Below are positions 27,173 through 36,621 of a stretch of DNA of 56,527 nt, piece after piece; the stretch's first letter is position 1, and every line of letters begins with the position of its first letter. The stretch lies in the NCBI RefSeq assembly GCF_000340965.1, contig NZ_ANAY01000038.1, positions 1 to 56,527 of the forward strand, given 5' to 3'. Both the position numbers and the translations under genes were made by a program. The notes beneath the pieces were generated by a model that was not told the DNA's origin, made no database searches, and saw only the letters and a list, made by a program, of their open reading frames with translations. Source of the DNA: Nocardiopsis kunsanensis DSM 44524 (GTDB lineage: Bacteria > Actinomycetota > Actinomycetes > Streptosporangiales > Streptosporangiaceae).

Positions 27173-28174
27173 TCATCGTGAAGGCCCCGCCGTGGACGCC
27201 GACGGCTGTGGTGCGTTGTCGCGCCGCTCCTCGGCGTACGGATCCGCGGTACCGGTACTCGTTGCCCGAGCGTCGGTCCGGTCCACGGTGAGCGGATCAG
27301 CGATCGCACCTGCAGCCTCGTCCAGCGGCCCCTGCGCCAGCCGGGTCACCGTTGTCGATGACGGCGGCGCGAGGTCGGCCACATGGTGGAGGCCGGTCAG
27401 CACGTCGTTCGGTCGGACAGCAGGTTGCGTGTGCCGCACGACCATATGAAGTATGGCATATGCCGCGTGTCGTCCCTCTGGTTCCGACTCGGCGGTGTCA
27501 CCCGACACGTCGATGTCCACCACCGCCGACCGGGTGTCGAAACGGCGGCGGCCCTTCTTGGTCACCCGTTCCACCTCGACACTGTCGGCGGCCAGATAGG
27601 TGGCCACCGCCTCGGCGGCGTCGTCGGGGCCGACTCCCGCCAGTTCCACCAACCAGAGTGATGCCTGCAGCCGATCGGCGAACCCGGACCGGTGTGCCTC
27701 GACGACCTCCACGACGTCGATCCCGTCGGGCATCGCCGCGTCGAGGCCGGCGCGCACGCTCTCGGGCGGTCGCTCCTCGGCCAGAGTGAGTTCGAGGTAC
27801 TCGGCTTCACTGGCCACGCCGGTAGGCGCCGCTCCGGTGTAGGAGATCTTGGGGTGAGGTGAGAAGCCCTGGGAGAACGCCACGGGCACGGCGGCCCGAC
27901 GCAGGGCGCGTTCGAGCGCCCGGGCGATGTCCCTGTGACTGGCGAACCTCATGCGCCCGCGCTTGGCGTAGCGGACACGAAGCCGGTGTCCGGGTGTGGT
28001 GGTGGAGGGTGAGGTGGTGCCCTCGGGTGCGGGGGGCAGCTCAACTCCTTTCTTCGTGCCCGCTCCGTGAGGCCGTCCGGCGACCTGAAGGGGCTGTTCC
28101 TCGTCCTGTTCAGCGTACGGGGCACTACGGTGCACATGCGCCAACAGGACTACGCATACCGGTATCTCCCCCAT
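27173..28174 (-). CDS. TIGR03936/DUF2344 radical-SAM-linked protein
   Basis: The conserved domain starts RLRVRYAKRGRMRFASHRDIARALERALRRA and continues FSQGFSPHPKISY, the hallmark of the family encoded next to the B12-binding-type radical SAM protein. Here the two are adjacent on the same strand. The function is not established; it resembles the C-terminal module that some radical SAM proteins carry fused, so it probably binds the same partner. The start is uncertain: ATG 28174 is the first sensible start, but a good AAAGGAG lies before a CTG at 28039. The tail of about 60 residues after the domain is low-complexity. Confidence 0.85.
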   Translation of the reverse strand: MGEIPVCVVLLAHVHRSAPYAEQDEEQPLQVAGRPHGAGTKKGVELPPAPEGTTSPSTTTPGHRLRVRYAKRGRMRFASHRDIARALERALRRAAVPVAFSQGFSPHPKISYTGAAPTGVASEAEYLELTLAEERPPESVRAGLDAAMPDGIDVVEVVEAHRSGFADRLQASLWLVELAGVGPDDAAEAVATYLAADSVEVERVTKKGRRRFDTRSAVVDIDVSGDTAESEPEGRHAAYAILHMVVRHTQPAVRPNDVLTGLHHVADLAPPSSTTVTRLAQGPLDEAAGAIADPLTVDRTDARATSTGTADPYAEERRDNAPQPSASTAGPSR

Positions 28175-28192
28175 TGACCTGGGGTCGAAAAG

Positions 28193-28245
28193 TCCTCCGA
28201 CGTCCCGGACCGGGTTCGAACCGGTGTTCACCACCCCAACGTCGG
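28193..28245 (-). other. tRNA T-arm-like stem-loop
   Basis: On the minus strand ACCGG-TTCGAAC-CCGGT matches a tRNA T arm, and it is enclosed by an outer CCGACGT/ACGTCGG stem. No acceptor, D or proper anticodon arm can be drawn, so it is not an intact tRNA. It may be a tRNA fragment or an mRNA leader structure for the DUF2344 gene. Confidence 0.4.
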
Positions 28246-28319
28246 GGCCACAGAAAAAAATCCGAAGAAAATCTGCCGAGGATGGCAACCCGCCGTGCAC
28301 CCCGCGAGTCTTACTACAT

Positions 28320-28354
28320 GTACGGCCCGGCGCGAGCGGGGCGCCGGGCCGTAC
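28320..28354. repeat. 14-bp perfect palindromic hairpin
   Basis: The arms gtacggcccggcgc (28320-28333) and gcgccgggccgtac (28341-28354) pair with a 7-nt loop. There is no T-tract on either side, so it may not be a terminator. It sits in the 316-bp gap between the radical SAM gene and the DUF2344 gene. Confidence 0.6.
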
Positions 28355-28425
28355 TCCTTCCCTTCACCCGAGGCCCCGTGAGGGCGGCGGGTTTCAGAGC
28401 GCGAAGTCTACATCTTCGACTCAGA

Positions 28426-28470
28426 ACGAGAGAGGCCTCCCGGTCCACCGGACCGGGAGGCCTCTCTCGT
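28426..28470 (-). terminator. 21-bp perfect hairpin, terminator of the radical SAM gene
   Basis: The left arm (28426-28446) and right arm (28450-28470) pair over 21 bp around a 3-nt loop. It begins 20 bp past the radical SAM stop codon on the minus strand and is followed by ttctgag. It would separate the radical SAM transcript from the DUF2344-rne unit. Confidence 0.75.
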
Positions 28471-28490
28471 GTGTGCCCCTGCCGTGGATC

Positions 28491-30428
28491 TCAGAGGACC
28501 GTCAACGGCAACGTCGGCCGCCCCTCGGCCGGGGCGTTGATCTGGATCTCCGTTCCCATACTGGGACACACACCGCAGTCGTAGCACGGGCTCCAGCGGC
28601 AGTCGTCGACCTCCAGGGACTCCTCCCCGTGCAGGGAGTCCTGCCAGTCCTGCCACAGCCAGCCGCGGTCGAGCCCGGCGTCGAGATGGTCCCAGGGCAG
28701 GATCTCGTCCTCGTCGCGCTCGCGGGTGGTGAACCAGTCCAGGTCCACCGGACGGCCCTCCAACGCGACCTCGGCGGCCTTCTCCCAGAGCTCGTAGGAG
28801 AAGTGCTCGCTCCAGCCGTCGAACCGGCCGCCGGACTCCCAGACCTCCTCGATGACGGCCGAGACGCGGCGGTCGCCCCTGGAGAGCAGGCCCTCGATGA
28901 CGGAGGGCTGCCCTTCGTGGTAACGCAGCCCCACGGACTTGCCGTACCTGCGGTCACCGCGGAGGACGTCGCGCAGCTTGCGCAGGCGTGCGTCGACGTC
29001 CTGGTACGGGGTCTGCCCTGCCCACTGGAACGGGGTCTGGGGTTTGGGCACGAACCCGCCGATGGAGACGGTGCAGCGGATGTCCTTGCGCCCGGTGACC
29101 TCCCGTCCGGCACGGATGACCTCCGTGGCCAGGTCGGCGATGGCGAGTACGTCCTCGTCCTCCTCCGTGGGCAGGCCGCACATGAAGTACAGCTTCACCT
29201 GGCGCCATCCGGCCTCGTAGGCGGCGGTGACGGTGCGGATGAGGTCCTGCTCGGTGACCATCTTGTTGATGACCCGGCGCATGCGCTCGCTGCCGCCCTC
29301 GGGTGCGAAGGTCAGTCCGGAGCGCCGCCCGTTGCGGGTGAGTTCGTTGGCCAGGTCGATGTTGAAGGCGTCCACCCGGGTGGAGGGCAACGACAGGCCG
29401 GTGTTGGTGCCCTCGTAACTGTCCGCCAGCCCCTTGGCGATGCCCCCGATCTCACTGTGGTCGGCGCTGGACAGCGACAGCAGTCCGACCTCCTGGAACC
29501 CGGAGTTCTTCACTCCTTCCTGGACCATGGACGTGATGGTCTCCTTGTTGCGTTCGCGTACCGGGCGGGTGATCATCCCGGCCTGGCAGAAACGGCACCC
29601 GCGGGTGCAACCGCGGAAGATCTCCACGCTGTAGCGCTCGTGCACGGACTCTGCGGTCGGCACGATGGGTTTCTTCGGGTAGGGCCACTTGTCGAGATCC
29701 ATGACGGTGTGCTTCTGCACGACCGAGGGCACGCCAGGACGGTTGGGCGTGTACCCGGCGATACGCCCGTCCTCGTGATAGCTCACGTCGTAGAACCGGG
29801 GGATGTACACACCCCCGGTCGCGGCCAGGCGCAACAGCAGCCCCTCGCGGCCGCCGGGTTCTCCCTCCTCCTTGAATTCACGCACGATCTCGGTGATGGC
29901 CAGGCTGATCTCCTCGCCGTCTCCCAGGACCGCCGCGTCCAGGAACGGGGCGATGGGTTCGGGGTTGAAGGCCGAGTGCCCGCCGCCGAGCACGACCGGG
30001 TGCTCGGACGTGCGCTCGTGTGCGTGGCGGGGGATCCCGGCCAGGTCCAACGCGGTGAGCAGGTTGGTGTAGCCCATCTCGCTGGCGAAGCTCACCCCGA
30101 GCAGGTCGAAGGAGCCGACGGGGCGGTGGCCGTCCACGGTGAAGTGCGGGACGCCGTGCTCGCGCATGAGCTGCTCCATGTCCGACCACACCGCGTAGGT
30201 GCGTTCGGCCAGGACGCCCTCCTGCTCGTTGAGGACCTCGTAGAGGATCTGCACGCCCTGGTTGGGCACGCCGACCTCGTAGGCGTCCGGGTACATCAGT
30301 GCCCAACGGACCTGGGTCCCGTCCCAGTCCTTGATCACGGAGTTGAGCTCACCACCGACGTACTGGATCGGTTTACTCACCTGGGAGAGCAGGGGTTCCA
30401 AGCGCGGGAAGAGGCTTTCGACGGACAT
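28491..30428 (-). CDS. TIGR03960-family B12-binding-type radical SAM protein
   Basis: 645 residues. It begins SVESLFPRLEPLLSQVSKP, as is usual for the family. An N-terminal cobalamin-binding-like Rossmann domain (WALMYPDAYEVGVPNQG, GVSFASEMGYTNLL, GGGHSAFNPEPIAPF) is followed by the radical SAM core with the 4Fe-4S motif RGCTRGCRFCQAG. A C-terminal Cys cluster (SPCYDCGVCP) suggests an extra iron-sulphur cluster. ATG 30428 is preferred to 30473. The family is widespread and linked to DUF2344 and RNase E/G, hinting at RNA or tRNA modification, which is unproven. Confidence 0.92.
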   Translation of the reverse strand: MSVESLFPRLEPLLSQVSKPIQYVGGELNSVIKDWDGTQVRWALMYPDAYEVGVPNQGVQILYEVLNEQEGVLAERTYAVWSDMEQLMREHGVPHFTVDGHRPVGSFDLLGVSFASEMGYTNLLTALDLAGIPRHAHERTSEHPVVLGGGHSAFNPEPIAPFLDAAVLGDGEEISLAITEIVREFKEEGEPGGREGLLLRLAATGGVYIPRFYDVSYHEDGRIAGYTPNRPGVPSVVQKHTVMDLDKWPYPKKPIVPTAESVHERYSVEIFRGCTRGCRFCQAGMITRPVRERNKETITSMVQEGVKNSGFQEVGLLSLSSADHSEIGGIAKGLADSYEGTNTGLSLPSTRVDAFNIDLANELTRNGRRSGLTFAPEGGSERMRRVINKMVTEQDLIRTVTAAYEAGWRQVKLYFMCGLPTEEDEDVLAIADLATEVIRAGREVTGRKDIRCTVSIGGFVPKPQTPFQWAGQTPYQDVDARLRKLRDVLRGDRRYGKSVGLRYHEGQPSVIEGLLSRGDRRVSAVIEEVWESGGRFDGWSEHFSYELWEKAAEVALEGRPVDLDWFTTRERDEDEILPWDHLDAGLDRGWLWQDWQDSLHGEESLEVDDCRWSPCYDCGVCPSMGTEIQINAPAEGRPTLPLTVL

Positions 30429-30492
30429 GGTGTGGGCCTTCGTTCGGCGGAAGTCGTGCTTCGTCGGGCTCATCAGGCTACCGGCGTGTGGA

Positions 30493-30522
30493 GGCCCTCC
30501 CCGGTATCTCCCGGGAAGGGCC
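30493..30522 (-). terminator. Hairpin after rodA
   Basis: ggccctccccgg and ccgggaagggcc pair with one mismatch around tatctc. It lies just past the rodA stop (30544) on the minus strand. It would separate the cell-shape operon from the radical SAM gene. Confidence 0.5.
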
Positions 30523-30543
30523 CCACGGGGTTGCGCGGACCGG

Positions 30544-31725
30544 CTAGTCGAACCCGCGGTCCCGCAGGTTGATGCTCAGTACGAGGCCGAGTGCCATCAT
30601 GTTGCTCATGATCGCCGTACCGCCGTAGGAGACGAACGGCAGCGGGATACCGGTCACCGGCATCATGCCCAAGCACATCCCGATGTTGACGAAGGACTGG
30701 AACCCGAACCAGGTCGCCACCCCGATGCACACCAGACGCGGGTAGGGCAGGTCGCAGGCGCGGGCGATGCGCAGGATCCGCCACAGGATCGTCGCCATCA
30801 GGCCGATGATCGCCAACGCCCCGAGGAACCCGAGCTCCTCCCCCGCAACGGTGAAGATGAAGTCGGTGTGCTGCTCGGGCACGAACCGCCCGTGGGTCTG
30901 CTCGCCCTCGAACAAGCCGGTGCCCTCGAACCCGCCCGAACCGACGGCGATGAGGGCCTGGGCCGAGTTGTACCCGGCCCCTTGCGGATCGGCGGCCGGG
31001 TCCACCAGGGTCGCCAGGCGCTGCATCTGGTACGGCTCGAGCAGCTCGAAGATCCACACCGAGGCCACGGCCAGGGCGCCGCAGGCGACCATGCCGACCA
31101 CCCAGACCGGGGACGCGCCCGAGAGCAAGAGCATCCCGAAGAAGATCGCGACCAGCACCAGGGCGGTGCCCAGATCGGGTTGCAGGGCCACCAGGGCCAG
31201 TGGTGCGACCACCACGAGCAGGGAGAAGAGTACGTCACGGCTCATCGGCCGGGTCTCGTCGTCCCGCGGTTCGGCCAGCAGGGTCGCCAGCACCATGATG
31301 ATGCCGACCTTCATCAGCTCACTGGGCTGGTACTGGAACCCGGCCACGACGATCCACCCGCGGGAGCCGTTGATGACCGCCCCCAACGGGGTGAGCACGA
31401 GCACCAGCCCAGCCAGGGTGAACAGGTACACCAACGGGGCGTAGGCGCGGACGGTGCGGTAGTCCACCGAGGCGACCGCCAGTCCCACCACGAGCGCCAG
31501 GCCCAGGTGGGCCAGGTGGCGTGTCAGGTGTTCGGTGGACTCCATCGGGTCGCCGCCGTCGCCGGGCAGCGTCGCCGCCCAGACCAGCAACGCGCCCATC
31601 ACACACAGAGCCAGGACGGAAAGGACCAGGATCCAGTCCATGCGGCGGGCCTCGCCGGCCGCGCTGTTGACAGTCCTGCGCAGTTCGAGGGGCCGTCGGG
31701 GCGGCCCTCCCGTCTCGTTGATCAT
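30544..31725 (-). CDS. rodA: RodA/FtsW/SpoVE-family glycosyltransferase
   Basis: 393 residues with about ten hydrophobic segments of the SEDS family, which polymerises lipid II with a class B PBP. Signatures are NGSRGWIVVAGFQYQPSELMK, LQPDLGTALVL, EQHTDFIFTVAGEELGF and PLPFVSYGGTAIMSNM. Its ATG shares one base with the stop codon of the PBP2 gene (TGATG), so translation is coupled, matching the working partnership of the two proteins. It is likely RodA, not FtsW, because it sits in the mre cluster. Confidence 0.95.
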   Translation of the reverse strand: MINETGGPPRRPLELRRTVNSAAGEARRMDWILVLSVLALCVMGALLVWAATLPGDGGDPMESTEHLTRHLAHLGLALVVGLAVASVDYRTVRAYAPLVYLFTLAGLVLVLTPLGAVINGSRGWIVVAGFQYQPSELMKVGIIMVLATLLAEPRDDETRPMSRDVLFSLLVVVAPLALVALQPDLGTALVLVAIFFGMLLLSGASPVWVVGMVACGALAVASVWIFELLEPYQMQRLATLVDPAADPQGAGYNSAQALIAVGSGGFEGTGLFEGEQTHGRFVPEQHTDFIFTVAGEELGFLGALAIIGLMATILWRILRIARACDLPYPRLVCIGVATWFGFQSFVNIGMCLGMMPVTGIPLPFVSYGGTAIMSNMMALGLVLSINLRDRGFD

Positions 31726-33851
31726 CAGGGCTCCAGCGTCTCGATGGAACCGTCGTCGTGAATCGTCGGGAGTTCATTGTGCGGGACACCGCCCGGAAGG
31801 AGCGGCTCTCCCTGTTCCACGTCCTCGGAGCCCTCGGTGGGGTCGAAGCCGTAGATGCCCTTGTAGATCTCCGCGGCGATAGGACCGGCGGTCTCGCCGC
31901 CGGTACCACCCTGGGAGACCATGACGGCGACCGCGTACTGCGGGTCGTCGGCGGGTGCGTAGGAGGCGAACCACGAGGAGACGTCACGTCCCTCCGCGTC
32001 GGCGCTACCGGTCTTGCCGGCCACCGAGACCTGGTCCTGCGGGAAGTCGGCGAAGGCTCCGCGTCCGGTGCCGGACTTGGTCACCTCGGTCAGCGCGTCC
32101 TGCAGGTAGGTGAGGGTCTCGTCGTCGGCGGACAGTTCGCTCTTGACGGTCGGTTCGATCTCCTCCGCGCCGGAGCCGTCGGCCTCGGCCAGGGCGCGGA
32201 CCACCCGCGGCTCGTAGACGGTGCCCCCGTTGGCGATGGCCGCGTAGGCGGTGGCGAGCTGTAGCGGGCTGACGAGCACGTCACCCTGGCCGATCGAGAA
32301 GTTGATGGCCTCGTTGGCGCGCCACTCGAAACCCTGGACGCAGTGTTCGTGGGCGAGCTGCTTCATGTAGGCGGCGGCCGAGGGGTCTTCCACGTCCGGG
32401 TACCCCGTCTCCGCACGTTCACAGTTGACCTCGCGCGTCTCCTCCCAGAAGGTGCGTTTCCACTCGCGGTCGGGGACGCGCCCGCCGGTCTCGTAGGGCA
32501 GGTCGATACCTGTGGGCGAGCCGAACCCGAGCTCGCGTGCGGTCTCGGCCATGGTCTCGTCGGGATCGCCCTCCGGGTGGAGTCCGCCGTCCTTCTTCCA
32601 CATCTGGTAGCCGAAGTTGTAGAAGACGGTGTTGCAGGAGGCCACGATGGCCTGTTTCAGGCTGATGGAACCCTGGCCGGCGCCCGCGTAGTTCTCGTAG
32701 CTCTGCCCGGCCAGACTCACCGAACCGGGGCAGGCGTAGGTCGAACGCAGGGACGCGCCGTCCTCCACGGCGGCCAGCATCGAAGAGACCTTGAACGTGG
32801 AACCGGGCGGGTAGGTGCCCTGCACCGCTCGGGAGAGCAGCGGCTCGCCGGCCTCCTCGCTGAGGATCTCGTCGAAGGTCTGCTGGTCGACCCCGCCCTC
32901 CCAGATGGTGGGGTCGTAGGTCGGCAGGCTGGCCATGGCCACGACGCCGCCGTTCTTCACGTCCAGGACCACTGCCGCACCGGAGTCCGCGATGTTCTTG
33001 GGCCGCGCGTTCTCCATGCCCTCCTTCAGGGCCTGTTCCGCGACCTTCTGCACGTTCATGTCCAGGTGCGTGATCAGGTGGCGCCCGGAGACCGGGGCGC
33101 GCTCGGAGATGACTTCCATGACCTCGCCGTGGTTGTTCACGCCGAGAGTACGCAGGCCCGGGGTCCCGCGCAGCTCGTCGTCGTAGACAGCTTCCAGGCC
33201 GTCCCGGCCGACCTGGTCGATGCCGGTGAACTGGGTGCGCAGTTCGTCGCGGGCCTCCAGTTCCTCCTGGGTGACGGGTTGGAGATAGCCGAGGATCTGT
33301 CCTGCGTGCTCCCCGTAGGGGTACTCGCGCAGTGCCTGGGCCTGTGCGGTGATCCCTGGGAAGTCCTCGGAGCGTTCCATGATCTGCAGGGCCACGGGCG
33401 CCTCCACGTCATCGGCCAGGGTGACCGGCTGGTAGGGAGAACCGGGCCAGCAGGGCCGTTCCACCTCGGGGCCGCACAGACGCATACGTTGCTGCAGGTC
33501 CTGCACGGGCACGTCGATGACCTCCGCCAGCTCGGTGAGGACCTCCTCTCCCCCGTCGTCCATGCCCCGGAGTTCGTGGTAGTCGGCCGAGACCACCAGC
33601 TCGGTGCGGTTGTTGACCATGGGGCGTCCGCTGGAGTCCAGGATCTGTCCGCGGGTGGCGGGCACGACGAGCTCCTGGTGGTGGTTGGCTCGGGCGAGCT
33701 CCCTGTAGTGGTCGGCCATGGGCACCTGCAGGTACCACAGGCGTGCTCCCAGGGCCGCGAAGAGAGCCACGACCACGACCTGGGCGAGGATGAGTCCGAG
33801 CCTGCCCAGGCGCGGGCCGGGCAGTGCGGGGTCGAGCGGTGGCTTGCGCAC
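31725..33851 (-). CDS. mrdA: Penicillin-binding protein 2 (class B transpeptidase)
   Basis: 708 residues. A single N-terminal transmembrane helix (LGLILAQVVVVALFAALGARLWYLQV) is followed by the PBP dimerisation domain and the transpeptidase domain. The catalytic STFK (in GSTFKVSSM), SCN (ASCNTVFYNF) and KTG (VAGKTGSAD) motifs are all present. It cross-links peptidoglycan during elongation with RodA. GTG 33851 lies 3 bp after the mreD stop. Four or more Cys in the extracytoplasmic part (RLCGPEVERPCWPG, YACPGS) may form disulphides. Confidence 0.96.
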   Translation of the reverse strand: MRKPPLDPALPGPRLGRLGLILAQVVVVALFAALGARLWYLQVPMADHYRELARANHHQELVVPATRGQILDSSGRPMVNNRTELVVSADYHELRGMDDGGEEVLTELAEVIDVPVQDLQQRMRLCGPEVERPCWPGSPYQPVTLADDVEAPVALQIMERSEDFPGITAQAQALREYPYGEHAGQILGYLQPVTQEELEARDELRTQFTGIDQVGRDGLEAVYDDELRGTPGLRTLGVNNHGEVMEVISERAPVSGRHLITHLDMNVQKVAEQALKEGMENARPKNIADSGAAVVLDVKNGGVVAMASLPTYDPTIWEGGVDQQTFDEILSEEAGEPLLSRAVQGTYPPGSTFKVSSMLAAVEDGASLRSTYACPGSVSLAGQSYENYAGAGQGSISLKQAIVASCNTVFYNFGYQMWKKDGGLHPEGDPDETMAETARELGFGSPTGIDLPYETGGRVPDREWKRTFWEETREVNCERAETGYPDVEDPSAAAYMKQLAHEHCVQGFEWRANEAINFSIGQGDVLVSPLQLATAYAAIANGGTVYEPRVVRALAEADGSGAEEIEPTVKSELSADDETLTYLQDALTEVTKSGTGRGAFADFPQDQVSVAGKTGSADAEGRDVSSWFASYAPADDPQYAVAVMVSQGGTGGETAGPIAAEIYKGIYGFDPTEGSEDVEQGEPLLPGGVPHNELPTIHDDGSIETLEP

Positions 33852-33854
33852 AGG

Positions 33855-34415
33855 TCACCACCCCCCTGGTGACATGGGTCCTTGGACGGTCGCGAAGTCG
33901 GTCTCGGCGAGGGCGTTGCGCACCCACAGGATCGGCAGGACGACCAGGGGCGAGGCGATCACGGTCGCGAGTGCGCCCAGGCCGACGGTGGCAGCGGCGC
34001 CGATCAGGTCGACGGCCGGATCACCGGTGAGCAGGCCGATCACCGCGAAGCTGATCCCCATGCCCAGTGCGGTCACGGCGGTCACCCCCAGAGCGGTCCA
34101 GGCGGGGACCCGACTGTCCATGACCCCCGAAGCACCGGTGTTGTGGTGGAGCAGTGAGACGGCGTAACCGGCCACGCACAACAGGAGTGCGTGGGTGCCC
34201 AGCGTGTGTTCGGCCGGGGGCAGGGCGTCCAGGGCCAGTCCGGCGGCGAACCCGCAGCCGGCGGCCGCGGCCGGACCGGTGGTCAGAGCGACCACGGCAA
34301 CGGCCGCCACCACCAGGTCGGGGCCGGCGACCCAGTCGAACGGGAGCCGGTTGACGACGGTGGCCTGTGCCAGGACGGCGACGGTCACCATGGCGAACGT
34401 GAGAGCTGCCCTCAT
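33855..34415 (-). CDS. mreD: Rod shape-determining protein MreD
   Basis: 186 residues with five to six hydrophobic helices and little other conserved sequence, as normal for MreD. The assignment rests on membrane topology, length and position: its ATG overlaps the mreC stop by 4 bp (ATGA), and PBP2 follows after 3 bp. It anchors MreC and the elongation complex in the membrane. Confidence 0.92.
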   Translation of the reverse strand: MRAALTFAMVTVAVLAQATVVNRLPFDWVAGPDLVVAAVAVVALTTGPAAAAGCGFAAGLALDALPPAEHTLGTHALLLCVAGYAVSLLHHNTGASGVMDSRVPAWTALGVTAVTALGMGISFAVIGLLTGDPAVDLIGAAATVGLGALATVIASPLVVLPILWVRNALAETDFATVQGPMSPGGW

Positions 34416-35311
34416 CGGTCCCCCTCGGGGTCGGGTTCGGGCGGCAGCAACGAGTCGCGCGGGTCGTCCTCGGGGCCGCCCACGACCACCCCGACGGTGT
34501 CGAGCGAGGCGTGGTCGACGGCGGGTTCGACGGCCGCGACCCGGCTGAGCGCACCCGGCGAGACGTGCACCTCCTCGACGGTGCCGACGGGCACCCCCGG
34601 CACGAAGGGCACCCCCTCGTGGGAGCCCAGAGTGACGATGCGGTCGCCGGGCTCGATCCGGGCCTCCATGTCGAAGAGTTCGTAGGTCAGGTCGGCTTCG
34701 GGGCCGCCGGGCACCTGGGCGCCGCCGGCGACACCGATCTTCCCGGAGCCCTCCAGGCGTGCGCCGACCGAAGAGTCGTGGTCCGTGGCCAGCTGCACGG
34801 TGGAGGTGCGCTTCCCGGCCTGGACGACCTTGCCGACGAGTCCTTGTCCGTTGACGACCGTCATGTCCTTCTCGACGCCGGAGGCGGTGCCGACGTCGAG
34901 AGTGGCGGTGTGCTCGTACCCCTGAGCAGTGACGTGCGTCACGGCCCGGGCGGGCACGATCTCGTACCCGCCCAGACCGGACAGGTGGAGCAGGTCGTCG
35001 AGTTGTTCTGCCCGGCCCTGGTCGAGCTCGGCGGACCGGAGCTCGGACTCGAGTTCGGCGTTGGCCTCTTCCAGCTCGGCGATGCGTTCGGCGGCCTCGG
35101 GCCCCTGGCGCACTGCCTCGTATGCGGTGGCGACCGGCGCGGTGACCCGGCTCACGCCCCCGGCGATCGGCGCGAAGGCGAGCTCGGCGCCCGCTCGAGC
35201 CGTGCCGGTGACGGGGTCGGTGCCCGCACGCCCGTCCAGGACCAGCAGGACCACGGCCGCGGCGACCAGCGCGAGCAGGATCAGCCGTGACCTCGGAGAA
35301 TCACGGAACAT
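34412..35311 (-). CDS. mreC: Rod shape-determining protein MreC
   Basis: 299 residues. An N-terminal transmembrane helix (LILLALVAAAVVLLVLDG) is followed by a short coiled coil (ERIAELEEANAELESELRSAEL), then the MreC beta domain with VVNGQGLVGKVVQAGKRTSTVQLATD and GDRIVTLGSHEGVPFVPGVPVGTV. It links MreB to the periplasmic synthases. It starts 1 bp after the mreB stop. Confidence 0.95.
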   Translation of the reverse strand: MFRDSPRSRLILLALVAAAVVLLVLDGRAGTDPVTGTARAGAELAFAPIAGGVSRVTAPVATAYEAVRQGPEAAERIAELEEANAELESELRSAELDQGRAEQLDDLLHLSGLGGYEIVPARAVTHVTAQGYEHTATLDVGTASGVEKDMTVVNGQGLVGKVVQAGKRTSTVQLATDHDSSVGARLEGSGKIGVAGGAQVPGGPEADLTYELFDMEARIEPGDRIVTLGSHEGVPFVPGVPVGTVEEVHVSPGALSRVAAVEPAVDHASLDTVGVVVGGPEDDPRDSLLPPEPDPEGDR

Positions 35312-35312
35312 G

Positions 35313-36347
35313 TCATCGCCGCCGTTCCGGGAGCAGGACCTGGTGCAGGCGTTCGTAGTTCTCCACACACGTGCCCGACCCGACCGCGACGGAGTCGAGC
35401 GCGTTGTCGGCCAGGTGGATGGGCATCCCGGTCTCGTGCAGGAGCCGGTCGCCGAGCCCGCGCAGCAGGGCGCCGCCGCCTGTGACGGCCACCCCGCGGT
35501 CCATGACGTCACCGGACAGTTCGGGCGGGCACTTGTCGAGGCTGGTGCGGACCGCGTCGACGATGGCAGTGACCGATTCCTCGATGGCCAGGCGTACGTC
35601 GGACTCGGACATGACGACGGTCTTGGGCAGTCCGCTGACCAGGTCGCGGCCGCGCACCTCGGCGTGCGTCTCCTCGGCGGACGTGGGGTAGGCCGATCCG
35701 ACCGCCATCTTGATCTCCTCTGCGGTGCGCTCCCCGATCATCAGGGAGTACTCCTTCTTGACGAAGGTCGCGATGGCCTGGTCGAGTTCGTCGCCGCCGA
35801 CACGGATGGACTGGGAGGTGACGATGCCTCCCGTGGAGATGACGGCGACCTCGGTGGTGCCGCCGCCGATGTCCACGACCATGTTCCCGGTGGGTTCGTG
35901 GACGGGGAGCCCGGCGCCGATGGCGGCGGCCATGGGCTCCTCGATGATGTAGACGCGGCGCGCCCCGGCCTGGTAGCCGGCCTCCTTTACGGCCCTGTGT
36001 TCGACCGAGGTGATACCGCTGGGGACCGCGACGATGACACGCGGTTTGGCGAAGTGCCGCCGCCGGTGGATCTTCTGGATGAAGTAGCGCAGCATCCGCT
36101 CGGTGATCTCGAAGTCGGCGATGACGCCGTCCTTGAGCGGGCGGATGGCGGAGATGTTGGTGGGTGTGCGGCCGATCATCTGCTTGGCCTCGATGCCGAC
36201 CGCGACGATCTTTCCAGTAGCCGTGTTGACCGCCACCACCGAGGGCTCGTTCAGAACGACGCCGCGCCCGCGCACATACACGAGCGTGTTGGCGGTGCCA
36301 AGGTCCACGGCCATGTCCCGGCCGAGAAAAGCAAGGTTGTTCGGCAT
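35313..36347 (-). CDS. mreB: Actin-like cell-shape protein MreB
   Basis: 344 residues, full length. The actin-fold motifs are all visible: [19 protein letters not shown] (phosphate 1), [37 protein letters not shown] (phosphate 2) and [17 protein letters not shown] (adenosine). It is the first gene of the mreB-mreC-mreD-pbp2-rodA operon. About 270 bp of upstream DNA to ndk holds its promoter and a hairpin at 36536-36564. In filamentous actinomycetes it functions mainly in spore-wall or lateral-wall synthesis. Confidence 0.97.
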   Translation of the reverse strand: MPNNLAFLGRDMAVDLGTANTLVYVRGRGVVLNEPSVVAVNTATGKIVAVGIEAKQMIGRTPTNISAIRPLKDGVIADFEITERMLRYFIQKIHRRRHFAKPRVIVAVPSGITSVEHRAVKEAGYQAGARRVYIIEEPMAAAIGAGLPVHEPTGNMVVDIGGGTTEVAVISTGGIVTSQSIRVGGDELDQAIATFVKKEYSLMIGERTAEEIKMAVGSAYPTSAEETHAEVRGRDLVSGLPKTVVMSESDVRLAIEESVTAIVDAVRTSLDKCPPELSGDVMDRGVAVTGGGALLRGLGDRLLHETGMPIHLADNALDSVAVGSGTCVENYERLHQVLLPERRR

Positions 36348-36535
36348 GTAACGTCCTCAGAGGCGCCGTGTCGGACGTGGTTGCTCGGTGCGACCATACG
36401 TAGTCGATCCGGCACGTTGGGTGTCGATTCCCACATATGGTAACGGTCGGCACTTAGGCCGCTACGCAAACACTCCGAATTGTTGCCTCACCCCGAGGAC
36501 GCGGACACCGGGCGGTCCGCAGCCGGAAACGACTC

Positions 36536-36564
36536 GGCCGGGACGTGGTCACCACGCCCCGGCC
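36536..36564 (-). terminator. Hairpin terminator after ndk
   Basis: ggccggg-a-cgtgg pairs with ccacg-c-cccggcc (one A/C mismatch, 3-nt loop). It is 58 bp past the ndk stop on the minus strand. It separates ndk from the mreB promoter. Confidence 0.6.
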
Positions 36565-36621
36565 GGCTCACGATTCACCGCTGAGTGGCGGTCACACGGC
36601 CCTACGGGCCGAGTTCCCGAC

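Noticed and set aside
23745..27449. 1234-residue plus-strand open frame
   Set aside because: It lies wholly antisense to the RNase E/G gene and is Gly/Leu/Ala/Val low-complexity, the expected mirror of Lys/Glu/Ala/Arg codons in GC-rich DNA. No domain or ribosome site is seen.
28193..28245. A complete tRNA gene
   Set aside because: The T arm is convincing, but no matching acceptor, D or anticodon arm can be folded around it.
28224..30572. 782-residue plus-strand open frame
   Set aside because: Mirror of the radical SAM gene; composition is typical of antisense frames.
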